Positions 46,076-55,071 of a stretch of 64,000 bases of DNA are shown here, piece by piece; the first letter of the stretch is position 1, and each line of letters begins with the position of its first letter. The stretch is from NCBI RefSeq assembly GCF_023700005.1, contig NZ_JAMLJK010000003.1, forward strand, positions 1-64,000, written 5' to 3'. Origin of the DNA: Larsenimonas rhizosphaerae (GTDB lineage Bacteria > Pseudomonadota > Gammaproteobacteria > Pseudomonadales > Halomonadaceae). The notes under the pieces were generated by a model. It saw only the letters and a program-made list of their open reading frames with translations, did no database searches and was not told the DNA's origin. A program made the position numbers and the translations under genes.

Positions 46076-46861
46076 GTGTGGGTAGGTGTGGTATCCCTGT
46101 TTCCCGAGATGTTTGACGCGCTTACGCGTTATGGCGTCACGGGACGGGCCGTGGAACGCGGGCTGATCGAGCTGGCGACCTGGAACCCGAGGGATTACGC
46201 CACGGACCGACATCGCACCGTGGACGACAGGCCCTATGGGGGCGGTCCTGGCATGCTGATGAAGGTGGATACCCTCCGCTCGGCCATACACGAGGCTCGG
46301 CGGGCAGCAGAACAGGTATCGAGCGAGGACGATCGTCCTGCCCGTGTGATCTATCTATCGCCCCAGGGGCGCCGGCTGGATCAGCAGGGGGTTCAGGCGC
46401 TTGCGCGTCACTCGAAACTGATTCTGGTGGCAGGACGGTATGAAGGTATCGATGAGCGAGTCATCGAGGCCGATATCGATGAAGAGTGGTCTGTAGGAGA
46501 TTATGTGCTGAGCGGTGGTGAGCTGCCGGCCATGGTACTTCTCGACGCGGTGGCGCGACTGGTTCCCGGGGTGCTTGGGCATCAGGGCTCTGCCGAAGAG
46601 GACTCCTTCACCGATGGACTGCTGGATTGTCCGCACTATACCCGGCCGGAAGCCATTGATGGTCGGCAGGTGCCGGACGTGCTTCTCAGTGGCCATCACG
46701 GCGAAATCAGGCGCTGGCGGCTCAAGCAGTCGCTGGGTAGAACCTGGCTGAGACGGCCGGAATTGCTCGAAGGACGGACGCTCGACAAGGAGGAACATGA
46801 TCTTCTTGAAGCGTTCAAAAAGGACTACGTCGCTCCCGGCGACGGCGGTGCATCCTCATAG
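46076..46861 (+). CDS. trmD: tRNA (guanine37-N1)-methyltransferase TrmD
   Basis: 261 residues. The start [20 protein letters not shown], the block [14 protein letters not shown] and the SAM knot [15 protein letters not shown] plus [14 protein letters not shown] are those of the SPOUT enzyme TrmD. It methylates G37 of tRNAs reading CUN, CCN and CGG codons. A GTG start is used; no in-frame ATG fits, and GGAAGG lies 11 bases upstream. Confidence 0.96.
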   Translation: MWVGVVSLFPEMFDALTRYGVTGRAVERGLIELATWNPRDYATDRHRTVDDRPYGGGPGMLMKVDTLRSAIHEARRAAEQVSSEDDRPARVIYLSPQGRRLDQQGVQALARHSKLILVAGRYEGIDERVIEADIDEEWSVGDYVLSGGELPAMVLLDAVARLVPGVLGHQGSAEEDSFTDGLLDCPHYTRPEAIDGRQVPDVLLSGHHGEIRRWRLKQSLGRTWLRRPELLEGRTLDKEEHDLLEAFKKDYVAPGDGGASS

Positions 46862-47014
46862 TACCCGCAGTACGTGATTTGCGCGGTGCGAGTGTGGGCG
46901 GCAGATGCCTGACAGGATGCGTCATCCACAATGTGACTCCCGCGTTTTCGAGCGCCGGGATCAGCGTTCACCGCTTGAAGAGGGGTGAACACCAATGAAT
47001 ATCAGGAGTGTGTC

Positions 47015-47371
47015 ATGAGTAGCAAGAACAAGGTGATCCAGGCAATCGAAAACGAGCAGATGAACAAGGAAATTCCTTCGTTCGGCCCGGGTGATACGGT
47101 TGTGGTGCAGGTCAAGGTTGTTGAAGGTACTCGCGAGCGTCTGCAGGCCTTTGAAGGTGTCGTCATCGGCAAGCGTAACCGCGGTCTGAACTCCGCTTTC
47201 ACCGTGCGCAAGATTTCCCACGGTGTAGGCGTCGAGCGTACCTTCCAGACTTACAGCCCGCTGGTTGACAGCCTTGCCGTCAAACGTCGCGGTGACGTTC
47301 GTCAGGCCAAGCTGTACTACCTTCGTGAGCGTAGCGGCAAGTCTGCACGTATCAAGGAAAAGCTGTCCTGA
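47015..47371 (+). CDS. rplS: 50S ribosomal protein L19
   Basis: 118 residues with [39 protein letters not shown] and the C-terminal [17 protein letters not shown]. The ATG at 47015 has AGGAG six bases upstream; an upstream in-frame ATG at 46985 lacks one. The 153-base gap from trmD may hold an extra promoter. Confidence 0.97.
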   Translation: MSSKNKVIQAIENEQMNKEIPSFGPGDTVVVQVKVVEGTRERLQAFEGVVIGKRNRGLNSAFTVRKISHGVGVERTFQTYSPLVDSLAVKRRGDVRQAKLYYLRERSGKSARIKEKLS

Positions 47372-47412
47372 TCGCCACTCAAGGCGATGGGCTGCCCCAG
47401 GGGTAGCTCACA

Positions 47413-47449
47413 GCAGGCCCCGCTGGCATGATTGCCGCGGGGCCTTTTC
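47413..47449 (+). terminator. Terminator of the rpsP-rplS operon
   Basis: AGGCCCCGC pairs with GCGGGGCCT; inner GGC/GCC pairs surround an ATGATT loop with one bulged T. TTTTCATTTT follows. xerD starts 19 bases later. Confidence 0.75.
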
Positions 47450-47467
47450 ATTTTCAGGGGAAACGAC

Positions 47468-48364
47468 ATGTCGCCATCCGGTGAGCAGCTGGTGGATACC
47501 TTTCTGGATGCGCTGTGGCTTGAGCGTGGTGCCAGCCCCCATACGCTGTCGGCCTATCGCACGGATCTGCGCCACTGGCTGCGCTTTGCCGAAGCGCATG
47601 GCGTTCGCCCGCTGACGGCGCAGCAGGACGATGCCGAGGCCTTTTTCAGCGAGCGGGTGGCGGCCGGTTACAGCGACCGATCCAATGCTCGGCTTCTGTC
47701 GAGCCTGCGCCGGTTTTATCGCTGGAACGTGCGAGAGGCGATGATTATCCATGATCCGGTTGCTCGCATCAGCCTGCCGCGGGTCCGGCCGGATCTCCCG
47801 GGTACACTGGATGAGGCTGATGTTGATGCCCTTCTGGACGCGCCGGACACCGATACCGCGCTGGGGTTGCGGGACCGCGCGATGCTGGAAGTGCTTTATG
47901 CCTGCGGACTGCGTGTCAGCGAACTGGTTGGCCTGCGCGTCAGTGATGTCAATCCGCGTCAGGGGGTTGTGCGTGTGCTGGGCAAGGGGGATCGCGAGCG
48001 GCTGGTACCGATGGGCGAGACAGCGCTTGAGTGGCTGGACGTATACATGCGCAACGGCCGTCCACTGTTGATGGCATCCATTACGCGCGAGCCTTTGTTC
48101 CCGGGTCGGCGTGATGGCTTCATGACGCGGCAGACCTTCTGGCATCGTATCAAGCATCACGCTATGGTGGCCGGGGTTCACAAGCCCCTGTCGCCCCACA
48201 CCCTGCGTCATGCCTTTGCGACCCATTTATTGAATCATGGGGCCAATCTGCGTGTCGTACAGGAGCTACTGGGTCACAGCGACTTGTCGACAACCCAGAT
48301 TTATACCCACGTGGCGCAGGCTCGCCTTGAAGCACTGCATGCCATGCACCATCCAAGAGGTTGA
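47468..48364 (+). CDS. xerD: Tyrosine recombinase XerD
   Basis: 298 residues. The core-binding domain (about 1-105) is followed by the catalytic domain: Arg in ACGLRVSELVGL, Lys in VLGKGDRERLVP, HxxR in SPHTLRHAFATH, His in LLGHSDLSTTQ and the nucleophile Tyr in IYTHV. With XerC it resolves chromosome dimers at dif. The order xerD-dsbC-hom-thrC is conserved in pseudomonads. AGGGG seven bases before the ATG at 47468 sets the start. Confidence 0.94.
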   Translation: MSPSGEQLVDTFLDALWLERGASPHTLSAYRTDLRHWLRFAEAHGVRPLTAQQDDAEAFFSERVAAGYSDRSNARLLSSLRRFYRWNVREAMIIHDPVARISLPRVRPDLPGTLDEADVDALLDAPDTDTALGLRDRAMLEVLYACGLRVSELVGLRVSDVNPRQGVVRVLGKGDRERLVPMGETALEWLDVYMRNGRPLLMASITREPLFPGRRDGFMTRQTFWHRIKHHAMVAGVHKPLSPHTLRHAFATHLLNHGANLRVVQELLGHSDLSTTQIYTHVAQARLEALHAMHHPRG

Positions 48365-48367
48365 TGA

Positions 48368-49099
48368 ATGTTAAGTCGAATATGTGCCGTTCTGGCGCTG
48401 GCCTCCTGTGCAAGTGTCCTTTCCAGCGCCGCCATGGCCGATGATCAGGCCCTGCTGGACAACCTGGTCGTCAATGGTCAGAAAATGCCGGTTCAATCCG
48501 TGGCCAGCACCCCGCTTCCGGGGATCAATGAAGTACACCTCGCGTCCGGAGAAACCTTCTATACCGATGACAAGGGGCGCTATCTGCTGGTGGGGGATCT
48601 CTACGAAAATACCGAGGGTGGGCTGGTCAATCTGTCCGAGCAGCAGCGCAATGAGAAGCGCAAGGCGCAGATGGATCAGGTCAGCGAGCAGGACATGGTG
48701 ATCTTTCGGCCTGCCGGCAAGGTCAGGCACGTATTGACGGTATTTACGGACACGACCTGCCCGTATTGCCACAAGCTGCACGATGATGTGCCCGCCCTTA
48801 ACAAGGCCGGTATCGAAGTGCGCTATCTGGCCTTTCCTCGCGCCGGCATGGGGTCCAGGGGAGCCGAGGAGCTGGCCGGCGTGTGGTGCAGCAAGAACCG
48901 CAGTGAGGCCATGACGGCGGCCATGAAAGGGGACGCCAAACGGGGACGTACTCGTTGTGACAGCACGGTAGCGGCACAGTATCAGCTGGGTCAGCAGATC
49001 GGGATTCAGGGGACTCCGGCCATTGTATTGCCGGATGGCCAGATGATTGCCGGCTATCTGCCGGCGCAGCGTTTGATTCAAATGCTCGAAAAGCGCTGA
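48368..49099 (+). CDS. dsbC: Thiol:disulfide interchange protein DsbC
   Basis: 243 residues. A signal peptide ends near SSAAMADDQ, the N-terminal dimer domain has TDDKGRYLLVGDLY, and the thioredoxin domain has the CPYC active site at about residues 131-134 (in DTTCPYCHKLH) and the cis-proline in GIQGTPAIVL. A second Cys pair (WCSKN, TRCDS) is the structural disulfide. It isomerises wrong disulfides in the periplasm. It lies three bases after xerD. Confidence 0.95.
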   Translation: MLSRICAVLALASCASVLSSAAMADDQALLDNLVVNGQKMPVQSVASTPLPGINEVHLASGETFYTDDKGRYLLVGDLYENTEGGLVNLSEQQRNEKRKAQMDQVSEQDMVIFRPAGKVRHVLTVFTDTTCPYCHKLHDDVPALNKAGIEVRYLAFPRAGMGSRGAEELAGVWCSKNRSEAMTAAMKGDAKRGRTRCDSTVAAQYQLGQQIGIQGTPAIVLPDGQMIAGYLPAQRLIQMLEKR

Positions 49100-49207
49100 G
49101 CCTTTCAGCGGGCCCGGCATTCATTGCCGTGCCCAATGACGTTACACTTGGGCTCTTTTTTCGCAGATCGAGATGATCTTTATTCGACTTGGCTGGGTAG
49201 TGAAACC

Positions 49208-50536
49208 ATGACAACGCTTGAACCGGTAAAGGTAGGTATCTGTGGGCTGGGTACCGTAGGTGGCGGCACCTTCAATGTTCTGACACGCAACGCTGACGAT
49301 ATCGCGCGTCGTGCCGGGCGTCCGATTGTCATCCAGCAGGTGGCTGCACGTCGTGACAACCCGGCCTGTGACCTGGCTGGTATCAACGTCACGAACGATA
49401 TTTTCGAGGTGGTCAGAAACCCGGACATCGATGTCGTGGTCGAGCTGATCGGCGGCTATGACACCGCGCGTGAACTGGTACTTGAAGCCATCAGCAACGG
49501 CAAGCATGTAGTAACGGCCAACAAGGCCCTGATCGCCGTGCATGGTAACGAAATATTTCAGGCGGCGGCCGAGAAGGGTGTCATGGTTGCCTTCGAGGCG
49601 GCGGTTGCCGGCGGCATTCCGGTGATCAAGTCATTGCGCGAGGGGCTTGGCGGTAACCGTATCCAATGGCTGGCGGGCATCATCAACGGCACGGGCAACT
49701 ACATCCTGACGCACATGCGTGATGAAGGACGTGACTTCAACGATGTGCTGGCGGAAGCTCAGGCGCTGGGATACGCGGAAGCAGATCCGACCTTTGATGT
49801 GGAAGGAATCGATGCGGCCCACAAGCTGACCATCCTGGCCTCGATCGCCTACGGCGTGCCGCTGCAGTTCGAAAAGGCCTATACCGAAGGTATCAGCCGT
49901 ATTACCTCGGAAGACATCGAGCAGGCCGATAACCTTGGTTATGTGATCAAGCATCTGGGCATTTCCTGCCGGACCGATGAGGGCATTGAGCTGCGTGTGC
50001 ACCCGACGCTGATTCCAAAGCAGCGTCTGCTGGCCAATGTGCATGGCGTCAAGAATGCCATCGAGATCATGGGCGATGCCGTGGGCCCCACGCTGTATTA
50101 CGGAGCGGGGGCCGGTGCTGAACCGACCGCGTCTGCCGTGGTGGCGGATCTTCTGGACGTGGCGCGAGACATGGTCACCGAGCACAAGTACCGCACGCCC
50201 TATCTGGCGTTCAGCGGGATCATCGAGCAGAGCGACCAGGCACCTCAGGTGCTGCCGATGGAAAACATCGTCACGGCTTATTACCTGCGCCTGATGGCGG
50301 TCGACCGGCCAGGCGTGCTGGCTCGCGTGGCGACGATTCTTTCAGAGCAGGGCATCAGCATTGAAGCCCTGACCCAGAAGGAAGCCACTGAAGGCGAGTT
50401 GGTGCCCATCATCATGCTGACTCACCGCACACGTGAATCCAGCATGAACGAGGCCATTCGCCAGCTGGAGTCCCTGGCGGACGTGGCCGGCTCCGTCACT
50501 CGTATTCGTGTTGAAAACCTCGACGATAACGCCTGA
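49208..50536 (+). CDS. hom: Homoserine dehydrogenase
   Basis: 442 residues. The NAD(P) domain has VGICGLGTVGGGTFNVL, the substrate domain has AVAGGIPVIKSLREGLGGN and GIINGTGNYILTHM, and a C-terminal ACT domain starts near YYLRLMAVDRPGVLARVA. It reduces aspartate semialdehyde to homoserine; the ACT domain suggests threonine feedback. The ATG at 49208 is chosen by the family start MTTLEPVKVGICG. thrC follows after 49 bases. Confidence 0.96.
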   Translation: MTTLEPVKVGICGLGTVGGGTFNVLTRNADDIARRAGRPIVIQQVAARRDNPACDLAGINVTNDIFEVVRNPDIDVVVELIGGYDTARELVLEAISNGKHVVTANKALIAVHGNEIFQAAAEKGVMVAFEAAVAGGIPVIKSLREGLGGNRIQWLAGIINGTGNYILTHMRDEGRDFNDVLAEAQALGYAEADPTFDVEGIDAAHKLTILASIAYGVPLQFEKAYTEGISRITSEDIEQADNLGYVIKHLGISCRTDEGIELRVHPTLIPKQRLLANVHGVKNAIEIMGDAVGPTLYYGAGAGAEPTASAVVADLLDVARDMVTEHKYRTPYLAFSGIIEQSDQAPQVLPMENIVTAYYLRLMAVDRPGVLARVATILSEQGISIEALTQKEATEGELVPIIMLTHRTRESSMNEAIRQLESLADVAGSVTRIRVENLDDNA

Positions 50537-50585
50537 ACAGGCTTGCCTTGTGCCGGGGTCGGCACATGATTCTGTGAGAAGAGCG

Positions 50586-51974
50586 ATGCGCTATATCAGT
50601 ACCCGGGGCGCTGCCCCGGAACTCGACTTTGAAGACGTGCTGTTGACCGGACTTGCCAGTGATGGCGGCCTGTACGTGCCGAAGACGCTACCCCGGTTCA
50701 GCCATGATGAGCTGGCCGACATGGCCGGAAAGCCCTACAGCGAAGTGGCCTTTCGGGTAATGAAGCCATTCGTGGGTGACAGCATCGATGATGCCACCTT
50801 CCGTGGCCTGATCGAAGACAGCTATGCCACCTTCAAGCACGATGCGGTCGTTCCGAGTGTTCAACTTGGACCAAACCACTATCTGCTGGAGCTGTTTCAC
50901 GGGCCGACGCTGGCCTTCAAGGATGTTGCCCTGCAGCTGCTCGGTCGTCTGCTGGACCACTTCCTGACCCGGCGCAACGAGAAGGGCGTCATCATGGGGG
51001 CGACGTCCGGTGATACGGGGTCGGCCGCCATTGAAGGCTGTCGCCACAGTGATCACCTGGATATCTTTATTCTGCATCCCTATCAGCGGGTGTCGGAAGT
51101 CCAGCGTCGGCAGATGACGACCGTGCTGTCGGATAACGTGTTCAATGTAGCCATCGAAGGTAACTTCGATGATGCCCAGGCCATCGTCAAGGGCAGCTTT
51201 GCAGACCAGCAGTTTTTGAACGGTACGCGGTTGATTGCGGTCAACTCGATCAACTGGGCCCGGATCATGGCGCAGATCGTGTACTACGTGTATGCCGCCG
51301 TGAATCTGGGGGCGCCCCATCGTGAGGTCAGCTTCACGGTGCCCTCGGCCAATTTCGGTAACCTCTATGCCGGCTTTACTGCCAGCCAGATGGGGCTACC
51401 GGTCAGGCAGTTTGTCATTGCCACCAATGCCAATGACATCTTGCACCGCACGCTTGCCAGCAATGACTTTTCCAAAAAGGAGCTGCTGGCCACGCTGGCA
51501 CCGTCGATGGATATCGTGGTGTCGTCCAACTTCGAGCGGCTGCTGTTTGACGCCTATGATCGTGACGGTGACCAGGTCCGGGCATTGCTGGAGCAGTTTC
51601 AGCAGGAGCCTGCCGTACTCGCGGAGGCGCCACTGGCGCGACTGCGAGCGCAGTTTGCCAGTGCCAGCCTGAGCGATGACGGCATCATTGAGGTCATTAA
51701 GGATGCGTTCGCGCGGACCGGTGAGTTGCTCGACCCACATACCGCAACCGGGTTCTACGCCGCCGAGAAGGCTCGCGCTGACCAGACCACGCCAATGATC
51801 ACCCTTGCAACCGCCCATCCGGCCAAGTTCGAGGATGCCATTGTCAAGGCCGGTTTTGATGGCGCGGCGCTGCCGCCATCCATGGCTGACCTGCTGGAGC
51901 GTGAAGAGCAGTATGCCGTGCTCCCGGCGGAGCTGTCCGCCGTTCAGGCCTATGTGGCAGAACACCGCCACTGA
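50586..51974 (+). CDS. thrC: Threonine synthase
   Basis: 462 residues, a PLP enzyme with YISTRGAAPELDFEDVLLTG at the start, PTLAFKDVALQL with the cofactor Lys at about residue 112, and ATSGDTGSAAIEG binding phosphate. It converts O-phosphohomoserine to threonine. The ATG at 50586 has AGAAGAG upstream. It ends the hom-thrC pair before a hairpin. Confidence 0.96.
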   Translation: MRYISTRGAAPELDFEDVLLTGLASDGGLYVPKTLPRFSHDELADMAGKPYSEVAFRVMKPFVGDSIDDATFRGLIEDSYATFKHDAVVPSVQLGPNHYLLELFHGPTLAFKDVALQLLGRLLDHFLTRRNEKGVIMGATSGDTGSAAIEGCRHSDHLDIFILHPYQRVSEVQRRQMTTVLSDNVFNVAIEGNFDDAQAIVKGSFADQQFLNGTRLIAVNSINWARIMAQIVYYVYAAVNLGAPHREVSFTVPSANFGNLYAGFTASQMGLPVRQFVIATNANDILHRTLASNDFSKKELLATLAPSMDIVVSSNFERLLFDAYDRDGDQVRALLEQFQQEPAVLAEAPLARLRAQFASASLSDDGIIEVIKDAFARTGELLDPHTATGFYAAEKARADQTTPMITLATAHPAKFEDAIVKAGFDGAALPPSMADLLEREEQYAVLPAELSAVQAYVAEHRH

Positions 51975-51980
51975 CCTTTC

Positions 51981-52006
51981 CCGGCCGCCCGTCAGGGCGG
52001 CCTTTA
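51981..52006 (+). terminator. Hairpin terminator after thrC
   Basis: GGCCGCCC pairs with GGGCGGCC over GTCA, followed by only three T. It is 25 bases before the recJ start. Confidence 0.6.
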
Positions 52007-52030
52007 TCCCGTGTCTGATGTGATGCTGCC

Positions 52031-53824
52031 ATGAGCGATGCACAAACGCCGGTGGTAACGCTGGCACGCCAACTGAAACGTCGAACCTGCCATCCCGACC
52101 TGTATCAGCAGGCCTTGTCTGCCGGTCTTACCGAGCTTCAGGCCCGAGTGCTGGCGGGGCGATTGTCGTCGCCACGGGCGCCGATCGAGGCGCTGGTACG
52201 TCCTGGCCTCAAGTACATTCATCATCCTGAAAAACTGCGTGATGCACGCCTGGCTGCCGAGCGCATAGCACAGGCTGTCAGTGCCGGTGAGCATATCGGC
52301 ATCCTGACCGATTATGATGTCGATGGTATTACTTCCCATGTCGTGATCCTGCGCACCCTGAATGAGCTGTTTGGTGTGCCACGCGAGCGGCTGCATAGCC
52401 TGATCGGGCATCGCATACATGACGGGTACGGCATCAGTCAGCCGCTGGTGGAAAGAACGCTGGCCCTGTCGCCTCGTCCAGGTCTGGTCATCAGCGCTGA
52501 CTGCGGCTCTTCCGATGAGCCTCGCATTGCTCAACTGGCCAGGGCGGGTATCGATGTAGTTGTTACTGATCACCACGCACTGCCGGTGGAAGGGCCGCCG
52601 CCTTCGGCGCTGGCGGTAGTCAATCCCTCACGGTCCGACTGCAGCTACCCCGATGCCACCATTGCAGGTTGCATGGTCTCGTGGCTGCTGATGTCGCTGG
52701 CCCGGGCCGTGCTGATCGAGCAGGGCATTCTGGGCAGTGACACACCCAAGCTGTCGCCCTGGCTTTCCTATGTGGCGCTGGGCACCGTGGCGGACTGCGT
52801 ATCGCTGGGCGACAGTGCCATCAATCGTGCGGTGGTCACCCAGGGGCTTTCGCTGATCAACCGTATGGGTGCCCCCTGCTGGCGGATGATGGCCGAACGC
52901 CTCGGGGCTGACAGCACACCGTTTGATGCCGAAACCCTGGCATTTCAGATGGGGCCCCGCATCAATGCCCGCTCCCGGCTGGATGATCCCTACGCAGCGC
53001 TTCATTTCATGCTGGCTGACAACGATACGGTAGCCCGGCGCTATCTGGACCTGCTGGATCAGGACAATCAGGCTCGCAAGGCCATTGAACAGACCATGGT
53101 GGAAACGGCGCGTGCGCAGGTGCAACCGGCCCTGATGGCAGGTGCCCGTGTGCTGGTGACCTTCCTTGAGCAGGGGCATCCGGGGGTACAGGGCATCGTG
53201 GCTTCGCGACTGGTGCAGGCCTGGGGGCGACCGACCTTTGTGCTTACGCCGGCGGAGGAGGACGGCATGTTGACCGGCTCCGGCCGGTCAGTGGAAGGAG
53301 TACATCTGCGCGATGCGCTGCAGCGGGCCTTTGCGCTGGCGCCTGACGCACTGCCCCGGTTCGGTGGTCATGGCGGCGCGGCAGGCATCGGGCTTGCCCG
53401 TGAGCAGTTGAGCGCCTTTGAGGCGGCGATTGCGCAGGCCATCGAGGAACAACTGGGGGAGCGCGAACTTTACCCGCTGCTTTTGACCGATGGTGAGCTG
53501 GATGCCTCATGCATGGGGCTTGCACTGCTGGATGAGCTGGAAGCCCTGGCGCCCTATGGACGTGAATTTGACCCGCCCCTGTTCGAGGGCGTCTTTCAGG
53601 TGGATATGGCGCGTCTGGTCGGCAGTGAAGGCAATCACCTGATGCTGACTCTGGAAGCCGGTCGACAGCTTACCAGGGCCATCTGGTTTCGGGCTGTTGA
53701 TCCCGGCGACCCTTCGCCGATCAGCGAGGGCGACCAGGTGCGTTGCGCCTTCAAGCTTTCCCGTAACCGTTATCGTGGGCGTGAAAGCCTGCAGTTGATG
53801 ATCGAACACCTCGAACCGGCCTGA
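52031..53824 (+). CDS. recJ: RecJ-type single-strand DNA exonuclease (DHH/DHHA1)
   Basis: 597 residues. The DHH domain has TDYDVDGITSHVV (motif I), ISADCGSSDE (motif II), VVTDHHALP (motif III, the DHH) and VALGTVADCV (motif IV). The DHHA1 domain has GSGRSVEGVHL and FGGHGGAAG, and the OB-like C terminus ends RGRESLQLMIEHLEP. Motifs I and II are less usual than the common DFDADG and DNG forms but keep the metal-binding Asp residues. It degrades single-stranded DNA 5' to 3'. The position next to thrC is usual for recJ in relatives. Confidence 0.85.
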   Translation: MSDAQTPVVTLARQLKRRTCHPDLYQQALSAGLTELQARVLAGRLSSPRAPIEALVRPGLKYIHHPEKLRDARLAAERIAQAVSAGEHIGILTDYDVDGITSHVVILRTLNELFGVPRERLHSLIGHRIHDGYGISQPLVERTLALSPRPGLVISADCGSSDEPRIAQLARAGIDVVVTDHHALPVEGPPPSALAVVNPSRSDCSYPDATIAGCMVSWLLMSLARAVLIEQGILGSDTPKLSPWLSYVALGTVADCVSLGDSAINRAVVTQGLSLINRMGAPCWRMMAERLGADSTPFDAETLAFQMGPRINARSRLDDPYAALHFMLADNDTVARRYLDLLDQDNQARKAIEQTMVETARAQVQPALMAGARVLVTFLEQGHPGVQGIVASRLVQAWGRPTFVLTPAEEDGMLTGSGRSVEGVHLRDALQRAFALAPDALPRFGGHGGAAGIGLAREQLSAFEAAIAQAIEEQLGERELYPLLLTDGELDASCMGLALLDELEALAPYGREFDPPLFEGVFQVDMARLVGSEGNHLMLTLEAGRQLTRAIWFRAVDPGDPSPISEGDQVRCAFKLSRNRYRGRESLQLMIEHLEPA

Positions 53825-53851
53825 TCTCGACAGGGGCGAGTCGGGGGATTA

Positions 53852-53923
53852 CCTTTTGTTGGCGGCAGTGCCACAAGCGCTGTCCGCCTGCAGCCACCAT
53901 TCATGTGGCATAACAACAAAAGG
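53852..53923 (+). promoter_or_regulatory. Structured leader that pairs with the yitT ribosome site
   Basis: CCTTTTGTTG at 53852-53861 pairs perfectly with CAACAAAAGG at 53914-53923. The 52 bases inside can form GGCGGCAG/CTGTCCGCC (one bulge) and GCCAC/GTGGC over CATTCAT, giving a three-way junction. The 3' strand of the closing stem contains AAAGGA, the only Shine-Dalgarno-like site before the yitT ATG at 53932. Closing the stem would hide it. I do not recognise a known riboswitch class. Confidence 0.55.
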
Positions 53924-53931
53924 ATGGTTCG

Positions 53932-54540
53932 ATGATTGATTCCACGCTTCACCATCGTCCGTGGGAAGACGCGCTGGCGATTTTAATAGGCGTGAGCCTG
54001 ACTTCACTGGGTATTCAGTTTTACAGCGATGCCCAGATTCTGATCGGTAGTACGGCAGGCCTGGCGCTGCTTGTCAGTTACATCACCGGGTGGGGGTTCG
54101 GCCCGATCTTCTTTGTCGTCAATATTCCGTTTTACTGGCTGGCGTTCAGGCGCATGGGGCTGGCCTTTACCTTCAAGACCTTTATGGCGATCGGGTTGTT
54201 GTCGCTGTTTTCCATGTGGATGCCTGGCTGGATAGGGCTCTCGCACATTCATCCGCTATACGCTGCACTGGTGGGCGGTTGTCTGATTGGCCTGGGCATC
54301 CTGGCACTGTTTCGCCATCGGGGCAGTCTGGGGGGGATCAATATTCTGGCACTTTACCTTCAGGATCGGCATATCGCCCGGGCAGGGCATATCCAGTTGG
54401 TGATCGATATCAGCCTGATGGTGGCGGCGCTGTTTGTATTGCCGCTCGACAAGGTCGCTTATTCGGTGGTCGGGGCCGTAGTGCTTAATGCCATTGTGCT
54501 GATCAACCATCGCCCGGAACGCTATAGGGGCGAGAGCTGA
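53932..54540 (+). CDS. YitT-family membrane protein
   Basis: 202 residues with five or six TM segments (DALAILIGVSLTSLGIQFY, STAGLALLVSYITGWGFGPI, FFVVNIPFYWLAFRRMG and others). The motif RHRGSLGGINILALYLQ is typical of the YitT/DUF161 family, whose function is unknown; some members look like transporters. The ATG follows AAAGGA at seven bases, inside the leader stem. It is convergent with the VOC gene ten bases on. Confidence 0.85.
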   Translation: MIDSTLHHRPWEDALAILIGVSLTSLGIQFYSDAQILIGSTAGLALLVSYITGWGFGPIFFVVNIPFYWLAFRRMGLAFTFKTFMAIGLLSLFSMWMPGWIGLSHIHPLYAALVGGCLIGLGILALFRHRGSLGGINILALYLQDRHIARAGHIQLVIDISLMVAALFVLPLDKVAYSVVGAVVLNAIVLINHRPERYRGES

Positions 54541-54550
54541 GAGGTCTGGC

Positions 54551-54979
54551 TCAGTAATTGGGCCAGAGTCCCGGCGTCACCAGCTCCAGCAAGTGGCCGT
54601 CAGGGTCGCGAAAATAAAGGCTTTCGCTGTTGCCCGGCCAGTGGGAGCGTCCCTCGATATCAATGTCATGGGCTGCCAGGTGGGCTTCCCAAGCCGGGAG
54701 ATCGTCCTGGGCAATGGCCAGGCCCAGATGCGTTCTGCCGGTGCCATCGTGGGGCGGGATGGTGCCCATGTCATTCGGCAGATGGACGGTCTCCTCCGTC
54801 AGCCCCTGCTGGAACAGCAGCAGCATGGTGTTGCCCGTCGGGTAGCTGGTAAAGCGCTCATCGGCCCTGAAGGGCGTCAGCCCCATCACGGTTTCGAAAA
54901 AGGTTCGGGCGCTGGCCATGTCCCGGGTATAGAGCACGCTTTCCAGAACATGGCCAAGGGCGGGTGCGCAATGAGTCAT
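54551..54979 (-). CDS. VOC-family (glyoxalase/dioxygenase fold) protein
   Basis: 142 residues with the two beta-alpha-beta-beta-beta modules of the VOC fold. Candidate metal ligands are His10 region GHVLESVLYTRDM, RTHLGLAI, and Glu in HLLELVTPG, with LYFRDPDGHLLEL as the family end motif. Relatives include glyoxalase I-like and fosfomycin-resistance-like proteins; the substrate is unknown. It stands alone on the minus strand. Confidence 0.82.
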   Translation of the reverse strand: MTHCAPALGHVLESVLYTRDMASARTFFETVMGLTPFRADERFTSYPTGNTMLLLFQQGLTEETVHLPNDMGTIPPHDGTGRTHLGLAIAQDDLPAWEAHLAAHDIDIEGRSHWPGNSESLYFRDPDGHLLELVTPGLWPNY

Positions 54980-55071
54980 GGCGATCGCCTCCTGCGGTCG
55001 GTTACAAGCAAGGCCGTGGTGAGCTGGTGGGCCGTTACGGTCAGATGAGTGCGACAGCGTTCAGGCAATGT

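Noticed and set aside
49124-49207. N-terminal extension of homoserine dehydrogenase
   Set aside because: The extra 28 residues do not match the family, and the ATG at 49208 gives the usual start.
53852-53923. The yitT leader as a rho-independent terminator of recJ
   Set aside because: The long stem is not followed by a T-run and its 3' arm is the ribosome site of yitT.
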